Positions 8,060-15,669 of a DNA stretch of 56,809 nucleotides are shown here, one piece after another. Origin of the DNA: a virus; IMG/VR virus record IMGVR_UViG_3300020451_000578, positions 1 through 56,809 of that record; one strand, written 5' to 3'. The position numbers and the translations under genes are program-made. The notes below the pieces were generated by a model. That model was not told the DNA's origin. It did no database searches and saw only the letters and a program-made list of their open reading frames with translations. How positions within the stretch are numbered: position 1 is the stretch's first letter; each line of letters opens with the position of its first letter.

Positions 8060-8081
8060 AGTGTGCCAGTTTGTCAACTGT

Positions 8082-8717
8082 CTACTTTGCGTTAAATGCT
8101 AAAGATACTCGTGGAAGATCTGATCGGTTCTCTGATGTTTTATGTTCCATCCAAGATGGGAATAATACTAATGTATTAGGTGTACAAGGAAAGAATCTAC
8201 CTTCTTCTGTGCCCCACATTGCCATCTTAGAGTATGGATTTGGATTCATAAAAACGATACCACCCATTTGTGGTAGGGTCTCGTGATAATATACACCAGA
8301 CACAACAGAGTTAGCGTGAGTATGAACTGCCTGACTGCTACCCTTCGGTAATTTATTTATCCAACTTTGAAAAATTTGTGCCTCAGGATAAACTCTTTCT
8401 AATGCATTAAAAACAAATCGTTCAAACTCTGGCATCTTATATCGTTTGAATAATTGCAGACCGTACATACCATTGTGCGATCCTTCAACGATAGAACGTT
8501 TTGCACCTGGGGATAAGTGTGATAGGATCTCAGGATCATTTGGTAGTGAATTTATTTCCTCTGTAATCAGACTGTTAGTATGACTGAACACATAGATCGT
8601 GCTAGGAAATAATTCAACCCGATGAATCTTCAATGGGTCTAAGAAGTCCTGGGTAAATTGGGAAATCTTACTTCTCGGGTCTTCTGAGGTATTTTCAGAG
8701 TGAAACTGATGGACCAT
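8082..8717 (-). CDS. 2OG-Fe(II) oxygenase superfamily protein (211 aa; start uncertain)
   Basis: Third oxygenase of the family. The clearest signature is QAVHTHANSVVSGVYYHE (iron ligands in HTH), then PNTLVLFPSWMEHKTSEN with the distal histidine, and LPRVSLAFNAK with the cofactor-binding arginine. This matches PF13759-type proteins closely. The ATG at 8717 gives a 79-base overlap with the upstream oxygenase, much larger than other overlaps here. An in-frame TTG at 8633, six bases after that gene's stop, would give a protein beginning KIHRVELFPSTIYV, which looks like the normal N-terminus of this family. I list the longer frame but consider the TTG start quite possible. The gene is followed by a terminator. 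Confidence 0.82.
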   Translation of the reverse strand: MVHQFHSENTSEDPRSKISQFTQDFLDPLKIHRVELFPSTIYVFSHTNSLITEEINSLPNDPEILSHLSPGAKRSIVEGSHNGMYGLQLFKRYKMPEFERFVFNALERVYPEAQIFQSWINKLPKGSSQAVHTHANSVVSGVYYHETLPQMGGIVFMNPNPYSKMAMWGTEEGRFFPCTPNTLVLFPSWMEHKTSENRSDLPRVSLAFNAK

Positions 8718-9217
8718 CGTTCTTGGTTTTCATAATTTTGTCTTACTTCGTGGTCATTATAACCTGGCCAGAAGTATAAGTCACGCTCTCTTGGGATTTG
8801 ACAATGTGTGTATGCCCAATAAGGTTGTATTCTATTTAACGTTTCGACAGAGTGTGCGGGATGATAGAAATATATGTCCCCAGTGTCACCTGGTGGGACC
8901 TTGACATAGTAAGTCCCTGCCATATCGCAATCTGCGTGGTTGTGACGCATTTGGAACCCACCTTTCGGATTGACGTTGACCCACATCTTGTCAATCTGGA
9001 GTTCTTCATCAAAAGGTTCGATATTCGAGAGTACCCAATCTGCAAACTTTGGATACACCAAATGATATTCAAAGTTAGAATGAACAGTTGAGTACCCAGT
9101 GCCATAAAAAATATTGGAATCTTTACAGATGTCGTCACGATGATCTAGAAGATCAAACTTCAATTCATCGTGCTTGGCGTACCCATTGTTACTAGTAAAA
9201 AAGGGATGACTAAACAT
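8639..9217 (-). CDS. 2OG-Fe(II) oxygenase superfamily protein (192 aa)
   Basis: Fourth oxygenase of the family, directly downstream of gp46. The iron-binding strand is GGFQMRHNHADCDMAGTYYV (about residues 98-117). The distal region is YFWPGYNDHEVRQ, and RWSISFTLKI supplies the basic residue for 2-oxoglutarate. It differs clearly from the adjacent third copy, so the pair is not a recent tandem duplication. The stop codon TAG at 8641-8639 lies inside the longest form of the downstream gene. It shares one base with the end of gp46 (TAATG-type junction), which makes it part of the recombination operon. The substrate is unknown. Confidence 0.82.
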   Translation of the reverse strand: MFSHPFFTSNNGYAKHDELKFDLLDHRDDICKDSNIFYGTGYSTVHSNFEYHLVYPKFADWVLSNIEPFDEELQIDKMWVNVNPKGGFQMRHNHADCDMAGTYYVKVPPGDTGDIYFYHPAHSVETLNRIQPYWAYTHCQIPRERDLYFWPGYNDHEVRQNYENQERWSISFTLKIPQKTREVRFPNLPRTS

Positions 9218-10935
9218 TATTCATAAAGGAATGATTTACTAAATCCGTTTACTTTTTCAAAACGAATTTGCTTTTCAAACTTATCTGCAAGTACCTCACC
9301 TTTATGTGAGATTACAAAGAAGTTCGTGTCGCTACCTAGACTCTTAAGAATCTTTAAGAGTTCATCTGTTGCTTGGTTATCGAGCGATGAATCAAACACT
9401 TCATCAAGAATGAGAAGGTTTGTCGCTACAGAGTTTTTGAGTTTCGCAACGTGTCTCCAAGTAAATAATAATGACAGATCAATCTTCTGCTTTTCGCCTT
9501 CAGAAAATGAGGCATAGGAGAACTTGTCGCGATGACGAGATTTTATCACCTCGCTAAACTCTTCGTCAAGAGTAAAATTAACGAAGGTATCCATCTCACC
9601 CAGATACTTATTAATTCTCTGGTTAATGATAGGGATATACTTAGCGATAATTTTAGACTTGATACCACCATCCTTAAGGAGGTTGCCAACTAGTTTGTAA
9701 TCCAAGGTTTCTTTAGAAACTTTAGAACAAGACTCTTCCTTCTCATCATAAGTTTGTTGGAAGGCAACTAGTTGTTCTCTCTCCTTCTTGATGTCGGGTA
9801 ATGTATTTAGACGTTGAACGTGAGATAAGATCTCACTATTCTCTTTCATTAAATTCTTTTCTTCATTATACAAACGGCGGATCTCAAATTGATCTTCTGT
9901 AAGTTGATTTGTTTCTTTCTGAATACTAGTACAAAGTGACATAGTATCTGCAATCTGTGTGTCAAGTTCAGAGACTGCAACACGCATCTCTTCGTACTTC
10001 TTCGAATAGATAGAAACCTTCATATTTCTAAATGATTCTTCAATATCCTGAGAGCAGGTAGGACAGGTCGAGTTCTTCTCAAAGAATTCTTTATCCTTGA
10101 TAGACTTCTTACCTTTGTCTTGTAGTTTAGATTTGATTTTATTTTGCTTCATCAGAATACCTTCGTGCCTCAGCAACTCTTCTTGCATAGACTTGAGTCC
10201 GATGACACGAGTTTCAATGAGGGAGATCTCTTCTTTGATCACCAACATTCTATCTTCATTGTCTTTAAATTTATCTTGCTGTCTATTAATACGCTCATCA
10301 TTTACTGCTGATAACTTATCAACAGTTCTCTTCTGAGAATTAATTGCTTGTTCTGCAAGTTGTAACTGATGCTCACACTCTTTGAGTTGTTCTCTGTTAT
10401 CTTTCATACGCTCCTTGAGGAGCATATTCATTTGCGAAAAGATCTGAATGTCCAGTAGATCTTCGATAACCTCTCTTCGATGAGGAGCAGATAACTGCAT
10501 AAAAGGAACAAAAGTCGAACTTCCAAGTATAACAACTTGAGTGAAAGACTTGAAGTTAAGTTTAAGTATCGATTGTTCCAAGTATTTCTGGTAGTCTCGA
10601 TTCGCAGCGTCTTGATCAACGAGTTCGCTATTCCTCCAAATTTCAAATACATTGGGTTTCATCCCTCGTACTACTTTGTACGAAACAGAACCAATACTGA
10701 AATCAATTTCAACGAGGGTATCTCTTTCGTTAATAGTATTTACCAACTGAGACTTGGACACCTTTCGGAAAGGTCTATTGAATAATCCAAAGCACAAAGC
10801 ATCCAACATTGTGGACTTGCCTGCACCATTGTTACCTACAACAAGAGTTGAGGAAGTATCAATTAGATCCAGTTCGGTGAAGTTGTTGCCAGTTGATAAA
10901 AAATTTCGCCATCTAAGTTTCTCAAAAATAATCAT
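9217..10935 (-). CDS. 46: gp46 recombination endonuclease subunit (SbcC/Rad50-like)
   Basis: A 572-residue SMC/Rad50-type ATPase that with gp47 forms the nuclease complex that resects DNA ends for recombination-dependent replication. Walker A GNNGAGKS is at residues 34-41. A long coiled coil with a central zinc hook CPTC (about residue 293) follows. The ABC signature is FSEGEKQKIDLSLLF and Walker B is LLILDEVFDSSLD. The length is close to T4 gp46 (560 aa). It overlaps the preceding 94-residue gene by four bases. Confidence 0.95.
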   Translation of the reverse strand: MIIFEKLRWRNFLSTGNNFTELDLIDTSSTLVVGNNGAGKSTMLDALCFGLFNRPFRKVSKSQLVNTINERDTLVEIDFSIGSVSYKVVRGMKPNVFEIWRNSELVDQDAANRDYQKYLEQSILKLNFKSFTQVVILGSSTFVPFMQLSAPHRREVIEDLLDIQIFSQMNMLLKERMKDNREQLKECEHQLQLAEQAINSQKRTVDKLSAVNDERINRQQDKFKDNEDRMLVIKEEISLIETRVIGLKSMQEELLRHEGILMKQNKIKSKLQDKGKKSIKDKEFFEKNSTCPTCSQDIEESFRNMKVSIYSKKYEEMRVAVSELDTQIADTMSLCTSIQKETNQLTEDQFEIRRLYNEEKNLMKENSEILSHVQRLNTLPDIKKEREQLVAFQQTYDEKEESCSKVSKETLDYKLVGNLLKDGGIKSKIIAKYIPIINQRINKYLGEMDTFVNFTLDEEFSEVIKSRHRDKFSYASFSEGEKQKIDLSLLFTWRHVAKLKNSVATNLLILDEVFDSSLDNQATDELLKILKSLGSDTNFFVISHKGEVLADKFEKQIRFEKVNGFSKSFLYE

Positions 10936-11216
10936 TGAAAATCTGGAGGTACCACCACTTGATCAGGTTTTACTACAACATAGTCGTAGCGATGCGCTAG
11001 GCAATTATGTACTACGAGATCGAAATCAACCTCAAGGACATCTAGTTTACGTTTGTAATCGTTTGCCTCTAGCATTAAATTATAGCGCACAGCATCATCC
11101 TTGTCAATGAAAATCTGCACTGCCTTGGTAAGTGGTTCCTTAGCATCTGGATTGTCAGGATCTGCTTTGTTTACAGCATACACCCCTCCGTTAGAATTAT
11201 CAACAAGGATATACAT
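10932..11216 (-). CDS. Hypothetical protein between gp46 and gp47 (94 aa)
   Basis: Not recognised beyond being a small gene inserted between the two nuclease subunit genes, a place where cyanophages commonly carry one. It is a compact alpha/beta-looking protein: MYILVDNSNGGVYAV, a helix around KAVQIFIDKDDAVRYNLMLEA, then LDLVVHNCLAHRYDYVVV-type strands. There is no membrane segment or cysteine pair. Start shares a base with the gp47 stop (TAATG) and end overlaps gp46 (ATGA), so it is strictly co-translated. A regulator or accessory of the gp46/47 complex is a guess from position only. Confidence 0.65.
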   Translation of the reverse strand: MYILVDNSNGGVYAVNKADPDNPDAKEPLTKAVQIFIDKDDAVRYNLMLEANDYKRKLDVLEVDFDLVVHNCLAHRYDYVVVKPDQVVVPPDFQ

Positions 11217-12262
11217 TATAGGTTTAGACTCTCCACGTATAAGGACTTCAGAATGTTAACGACATTTTTCTTGTCAACAGATTCCTCCAAGTCCATAACG
11301 TAAGTCTCAAGGATACTCATTGTATCTTCCATCTTCACGTCTTCTTTAATCTCGGGTGCATCTAGTGTAAGATCCTCAATGATTTTTAGATCTGCCACAT
11401 CTGCCTGTTGAATTGCTTTAATCATACGATCAAACCATTTCTGATTAGATCTGTTCTGAACAATTAGTTTGACGAATGCTCCTTTGAGTTCAGTGAGGTC
11501 AGGAATATCATCGTAATCGTTTCTAGAATCATCATAATATAATTTGCAGAATATGTCGTATGGATTTTTTACAAATGTTAAATTTAGTGTATCAGTATTT
11601 AGTACGTGGAATCCACGATCCTGACCGTAATCATTCCAGTAAAGATGGTACGGATTACCGAGGTATTGAATATTATTTTGTCTAGACTTCATATGATAAT
11701 GACCAGTACACACTAGTGGGAACTTACCATACCTCTCAGGGTTTTCTCCGTGCTCCATTATGTGACCTGGAACTGCCTCGAACCCAGATAGTTCTAGGTG
11801 TCCAAGTAGAATGTCAGCAGTGGACTTGTCAATAATATCATCAACATCATCTTTATTGTCAGGACAAATCCAAGGCAAGAAAAGAATTTTCTTCTCACCA
11901 AATTTGAATTCTGTTGGTGACTCAATAACAGTAATATTATCATACTCACCTAGTAGATGATTAGGTGCATTCACACGTAGAGTATTCTTATAATAGATGT
12001 CGTGATTACCGATAAGCATAATCATCGCGACACCCAACTCTTGAAGTGGATCAAACCACATTTCCTTTGCAGCATCTAGAGATGCAAAGTTGATTGACTT
12101 ACGCTTATCAAAGGTATCACCCAAACAGAATACTGTTTTGATTTTATGCTTCTTAATATAAGGGATCACAGTATTCGTATAGAACTCTCTGTACTTCTCA
12201 ATGAAGACAGGGTGGTCATTACGAACACCGAAGTGTTGATCAGTTATCAGAAGAACTTTCAT
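11216..12262 (-). CDS. 47: gp47 recombination endonuclease subunit (Mre11/SbcD-like)
   Basis: A calcineurin-like metallophosphoesterase nuclease of 348 aa, like T4 gp47 (339 aa). The metal-binding motifs are in order: LLITDQHFG (D8, H10), FCLGDTFD (about 46-52), LIGNHDIYY (GNHD at 85-88), then DILLGHLELSG and CTGHYHMKS. It is the nuclease partner of gp46 in end resection and replication initiation by recombination. The ATG lies 23 bases inside the end of the preceding 84-residue gene. Confidence 0.95.
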   Translation of the reverse strand: MKVLLITDQHFGVRNDHPVFIEKYREFYTNTVIPYIKKHKIKTVFCLGDTFDKRKSINFASLDAAKEMWFDPLQELGVAMIMLIGNHDIYYKNTLRVNAPNHLLGEYDNITVIESPTEFKFGEKKILFLPWICPDNKDDVDDIIDKSTADILLGHLELSGFEAVPGHIMEHGENPERYGKFPLVCTGHYHMKSRQNNIQYLGNPYHLYWNDYGQDRGFHVLNTDTLNLTFVKNPYDIFCKLYYDDSRNDYDDIPDLTELKGAFVKLIVQNRSNQKWFDRMIKAIQQADVADLKIIEDLTLDAPEIKEDVKMEDTMSILETYVMDLEESVDKKNVVNILKSLYVESLNL

Positions 12263-12494
12263 CTTTGGTTGGTTTAATAAATTCCTTTTTTTCGTAGTCG
12301 TAGTAAGGGTGTGGTTCTGAAGGTACCCAAGGTTTTTTAGATTCGTTTCCGATAACGATGAATCGATCAGCAGCGAACGTTCCTGCTAGACTAATCCTGA
12401 TGTCTTCACCGTCAGTCCAATTCATTGTACCATCCTTTTTGGTATGGTTCATCAACTCTTGGATCCTGTCGATCATTTCTTGTGTCAGTTTCAT
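12240..12494 (-). CDS. Hypothetical protein (84 aa)
   Basis: Unrecognised 84-residue soluble protein. The N-terminal helix MIDRIQELMNHTKKDGT is followed by a beta segment (MNWTDGEDIRISLAG, RFIVIGN) and an aromatic/proline-rich tail PWVPSEPHPYYDYEKK ending in acidic residues. It overlaps the pcyA stop (ATGA) and the gp47 start, so it is coupled to both. Composition and packing support a real gene; function is unknown. Confidence 0.65.
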   Translation of the reverse strand: MKLTQEMIDRIQELMNHTKKDGTMNWTDGEDIRISLAGTFAADRFIVIGNESKKPWVPSEPHPYYDYEKKEFIKPTKDESSSDN

Positions 12495-13162
12495 TTAAGT
12501 TTTGGGATGTCGAAGAGCATTTCGTTTATGTATTTCTCTGCAAACTCTCTGTCAAACCATTGACTTAGAACTGCGAGAGTCTTCTTGTTTTGTTTCTGGG
12601 ATTTACAGTACCAGATCTGGTCATCTAATCTTAACATATTATTGACCCAGTTGTCATCCCTCTTAGATTTCTTAACGTGATCACAATAGATCATAAGGAT
12701 GTTATTGACCAAGTTAATGAAGTCCTGTTGCTCACTAGCGAGATGTAGTCTTTGAAACTTACACCAAGGAGAGAAGATCTCACCCCATAGTGGTAATGGT
12801 CTTTTGTGTGTGAAATTATATGAGTTACACAACGGTTCTATACTAGCGTAGATGTTACCGCATTCATTTACAGGTGATACATCTACAATCGCAGCAGTTA
12901 CTGTCTGAGGTGTTGCAATAATATCAGCACCAAAGATAGGTATCGGGTACTCAAAGTCTGGAAAGAATACACAGTGGAGTACATCTAGTTTATCTGTCTT
13001 TGCTACTTCGAGGTGTAACTTACGAAGACCTTCGCATTTGTAGATCTCATTTTTTATGATAAGATTACCATTGACTATTTCTTCTTGATCACATTCAACT
13101 CTTTCAGCATCCAACCCTTCAATCGCCAAGCGAATGACAGTTGCAAGTTGTTCGATTAACAT
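12491..13162 (-). CDS. pcyA: PcyA, phycocyanobilin:ferredoxin oxidoreductase
   Basis: A 223-residue ferredoxin-dependent bilin reductase that converts biliverdin IX-alpha to phycocyanobilin, the chromophore of phycobiliproteins. It reads as PcyA rather than PebS. The segment GLRKLHLEVAK carries the His/Glu equivalent to Synechocystis H74 and E76 (here H50, E52). LDVLHCVFFP carries the H88 equivalent (H63), and IFGADIIA carries the catalytic aspartate equivalent to D105 (D80). LPLWGEIFSPWC and the C-terminal YINEMLFDI also match PcyA. It follows gp55 directly, sharing one base, and precedes the gp47 operon, so it should be expressed from the sigma70-like promoter upstream of gp55, early in infection. 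All catalytic residues are intact, so it is probably active. Confidence 0.92.
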   Translation of the reverse strand: MLIEQLATVIRLAIEGLDAERVECDQEEIVNGNLIIKNEIYKCEGLRKLHLEVAKTDKLDVLHCVFFPDFEYPIPIFGADIIATPQTVTAAIVDVSPVNECGNIYASIEPLCNSYNFTHKRPLPLWGEIFSPWCKFQRLHLASEQQDFINLVNNILMIYCDHVKKSKRDDNWVNNMLRLDDQIWYCKSQKQNKKTLAVLSQWFDREFAEKYINEMLFDIPKLK

Positions 13163-13644
13163 TAATAACGATTGTTCATTTCAATACGGGACTTGATACT
13201 ATTAAGTTGTGCAGTATCTCCGTCTCCGTCAGAATGGAATACTTGATCGAATCCACTCTTCTCAATAATTTTATCTTTAATATCCATCTGTCTTTTCTCT
13301 TTAGCAATCCTTCTTAGGAATGCATAGTAAACGATTTGAGTAAAATATGCAAAAGGATTCCTGCTTTTAGCAGGATCAAAGTTGTCAATATACTGAACAC
13401 AATTCTCGATACCATCTGAGATCATATCCTCCTTGTACATATAGTTGATAAAGTTTGGTCTATAAGAAAGGTGCGTAGCAATCTTTAGAAAGCACTCTCC
13501 AATATACTCATCAATTCTAGGTTTGGGTTTGTCACGGACTTTAGCAATTTCCACTAGGTCTCTGTATTTAACGATAGCAGCAAGAAACTTCTGGTTATCT
13601 ACATAGTGCTGGTTTTTGGTTCGCCGTGCTGCCATTAACGCCAT
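13162..13644 (-). CDS. 55: gp55 late-transcription sigma factor
   Basis: A 160-residue sigma70-region-2-like protein equivalent to T4 gp55 (185 aa), which directs host RNA polymerase to TATAAATA promoters together with the gp45 clamp. Visible conservation: KPRIDEYIGECFLKIATHLSYRPNF, then MISDGIENCVQYIDNFDPAKSRNPFAYFTQIVYYAFLRRIAKEKRQ, the region-2 helices that bind the -10 element. The ATG at 13644 is about 17 bases after the expected transcription start of a strong promoter. It is first gene of the unit gp55-pcyA-84aa-gp47-94aa-gp46-oxygenases. Confidence 0.93.
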   Translation of the reverse strand: MALMAARRTKNQHYVDNQKFLAAIVKYRDLVEIAKVRDKPKPRIDEYIGECFLKIATHLSYRPNFINYMYKEDMISDGIENCVQYIDNFDPAKSRNPFAYFTQIVYYAFLRRIAKEKRQMDIKDKIIEKSGFDQVFHSDGDGDTAQLNSIKSRIEMNNRY

Positions 13645-13667
13645 TGTGTTGGTTAATTCATAATGTA

Positions 13668-13696
13668 ATTGTAGCAGAGAACAGGGATGTGGTCAA
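13668..13696 (-). promoter_or_regulatory. sigma70-like promoter for the gp55-pcyA-gp47-gp46 operon
   Basis: TTGACC at 13696-13691, a 17-base spacer, and TACAAT at 13673-13668 on the minus strand, about 24 bases before the gp55 ATG. Both hexamers differ from consensus at one position. The -35 lies in an imperfect inverted repeat (AGGGATGTCAA ... TTGACCACATCCCT), so a regulator could overlap it. Confidence 0.85.
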
Positions 13697-13711
13697 TGGA
13701 TATTGATGCCC

Positions 13712-13740
13712 TTGACATCCCTCTCTAAAACAATTATGAT
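13712..13740 (+). promoter_or_regulatory. Divergent plus-strand sigma70-like promoter (antisense)
   Basis: TTGACA at 13712-13717, a 17-base spacer, and TATGAT at 13735-13740 on the plus strand. It points away from gp55 into the 3' end of the 145-aa gene, so its transcript would be antisense to that gene and possibly to uvsW and uvsY. No plus-strand gene follows. The two -35 boxes lie 15 bases apart, back to back with the gp55 promoter. Confidence 0.6.
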
Positions 13741-13769
13741 CAACACTGTCAGGGTTGCAAAGGATATAC

Positions 13770-14207
13770 TTAGCTATTACCGTTAAACAGTTGTTCTAAT
13801 TTCTTTCTCATTTTTTCTACTTCTCCGATAAGACCCATTTCCTGAGTCAGTTCAATACTCGAATCAGGGAGATCATCGGGATGTTTTTTGAACTCTTGTT
13901 TACAAAAGAATTTGTACATCAGAACCGCGTCCGACGACATCGGCGCGATCGTAATGATCCTCTCTTCTGGAATGATAAAGAAGTCTTCATCCGAGAAGAC
14001 CATCCATCTCTTGAGTCCTACTGCTACTGCTCTCTTATCTTCAATCATCTTCTCAGTGCTATGCACTTTGCCAGGGTCTTGAATGAATGCACAATAGAAA
14101 CCTTTGTGCTCTTCTACTACAACAACTCTGCCAAGCAGTTCCTCTCCAGATGTAAGTTTAATACATCCGTAGAATTCTTCGTCGGGTTTGATGTAATTTA
14201 GAGACAT
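13770..14207 (-). CDS. Conserved-looking hypothetical, possible Sm-like beta-barrel (145 aa)
   Basis: Found immediately downstream of uvsW (one base gap). The N-terminal half reads EFYGCIKLTSGEELLGRVV, CAFIQDPGKV and later IITIAPMSS. This pattern of five short strands, with KLTSGEELLGRV resembling Sm1 of Lsm/Hfq-type barrels, makes an Sm-like fold plausible. The C-terminal part is helical and acidic (QEMGLIGEVEKMRKKLEQLF), suggesting a coiled coil. I infer an RNA- or protein-binding role only from this resemblance; no database check was possible. The divergent antisense promoter starts just beyond its stop. Confidence 0.7.
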   Translation of the reverse strand: MSLNYIKPDEEFYGCIKLTSGEELLGRVVVVEEHKGFYCAFIQDPGKVHSTEKMIEDKRAVAVGLKRWMVFSDEDFFIIPEERIITIAPMSSDAVLMYKFFCKQEFKKHPDDLPDSSIELTQEMGLIGEVEKMRKKLEQLFNGNS

Positions 14208-14208
14208 A

Positions 14209-15669
14209 CTAGTTTCCTAATTTGATTTTAGTGATTGAGTAGTCAAACTTTTCATCCTTGTATTGACGGATACGTTCAACTAAATGGTTCAAAGTTGCAT
14301 TATTAAAACGACCATTGCTAATGTCATCTGCAAAATCATATAGTGTTGCCTGACTCTTTGAATCGTGCTTCCGTAGTGCCCTACCAATAGACTGAAGATT
14401 ACGAATCTTAGACTTGGAGGGTGAGGCAAATATCACATTATGTAAGTTTTTTATATTGATACCAGTTGAGAACGTCCCATAGGATGCAAGAATAATTGCA
14501 TTGTCCGTGTCCTCACAGATCTGGCGTGCCTCTTCTCGTTCCTCAGTGGGAACTTTACCGTGGATAAAAAATATATGTTTATCCCCTGCTTTACTATTTA
14601 TCATTTCGTAAAGAGGTTCTCCGTGCTTCTCGACGTAGTTGAATAGAATCAGAGTGTTACCAACCAAATCTCTAGCAAGACCAGTAATAATATTATTCCT
14701 TTTCTCGTGGGATATGATATAATTTATTTCATCAAAGTAAGAGTCGAAACCAATATAATCGTGTTTACACAGCAGTACATTAATTTTAAGTTCCGTCAGA
14801 TGTCCTTTCTTTTGCAGGTCTTTTGTGCGTATAGCATTATTAACCTTGCCAAACATACCTTCCAGTTGAAGTTGATGACACTGCATACCATCCAACGTAC
14901 CAGTCAGACCGTATCTGTACTTGGCATTGTGGCACTTATTAAGAATACCTGTCAGCGACTTCGCTTTGTAGAGGTGCGCTTCATCGCCGATAACAACATC
15001 AAACCTATTAAAGTAATCCTTAGACTCTTTGTAGATAGATTGCCACGTAGAAATGACGACAGGACTCTTGTTATAACGGTCTCTTCCCCCGTAGATTTTG
15101 TGTATTGTGTTGCGAGCGTAGAATCCATATTGTTCAATGTCCTTATAAAGTTGTTCAACCAAAGAGGTTGTTGGTACAATAATCAAGATCTCTCTATTAT
15201 ATTGTAGGTGCCATCTGAGAAGGCAGTAGATTATAAATGATTTCCCAGATCCAGTGGGAGAGAGTAATAATCTACGGTTGTGCCGAAGTGCTGAATAAAT
15301 GCTTTGGAGTTGGTAATCTCTCGCCTTGAAAGGAGTACCCAGAGATCGAACAAAACCATTAACTGCCTCGGGTGTGATAAGTGTGTTCTCTTCACCAGGG
15401 GTACCTGAGTATTTGTTGTCAACTATTGTATAATCATATTCCTTTTTCTGTAACCATTCTTCAAGATAATGAAACAAACCCACAGGTAGTTCACCTGTCC
15501 CAGGAGAATACAGTCTGATCAATCCATCCCAATACTTGTAGCGTTTCTGTTGCTTCAGAAATTTTGCTTCTGGTACTGCAAATGTAAAGTAATCACTTAA
15601 CTCTCTATGCTGAGACAAGTCAGCACCGATCCTAAGGAACGTTTCATTCTTCTTTTCAATGGTAACCAT
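14209..15669 (-). CDS. uvsW: UvsW helicase
   Basis: A superfamily 2 helicase of 486 aa, near T4 UvsW (503 aa). The N-terminal domain (about 1-105) is the UvsW-specific DNA-binding region. Motif I LSPTGSGKS is at 136-144, motif II DEAH at 229-232, motif III YGLTGTLDG, and motif VI SIGRALRKHD near the C-terminus. UvsW migrates branched DNA, rewinds strands and removes R-loops, switching phage replication from origin-dependent to recombination-dependent mode. It shares one base with the uvsY stop (TAATG). Confidence 0.95.
   Translation of the reverse strand: MVTIEKKNETFLRIGADLSQHRELSDYFTFAVPEAKFLKQQKRYKYWDGLIRLYSPGTGELPVGLFHYLEEWLQKKEYDYTIVDNKYSGTPGEENTLITPEAVNGFVRSLGTPFKARDYQLQSIYSALRHNRRLLLSPTGSGKSFIIYCLLRWHLQYNREILIIVPTTSLVEQLYKDIEQYGFYARNTIHKIYGGRDRYNKSPVVISTWQSIYKESKDYFNRFDVVIGDEAHLYKAKSLTGILNKCHNAKYRYGLTGTLDGMQCHQLQLEGMFGKVNNAIRTKDLQKKGHLTELKINVLLCKHDYIGFDSYFDEINYIISHEKRNNIITGLARDLVGNTLILFNYVEKHGEPLYEMINSKAGDKHIFFIHGKVPTEEREEARQICEDTDNAIILASYGTFSTGINIKNLHNVIFASPSKSKIRNLQSIGRALRKHDSKSQATLYDFADDISNGRFNNATLNHLVERIRQYKDEKFDYSITKIKLGN

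Noticed and set aside
8072-8077. TTGACA as -35 for the TATAAT at 8027-8032
   Set aside because: The spacing is 39 bases, far from the usable 16-18; it lies before the terminator hairpin.
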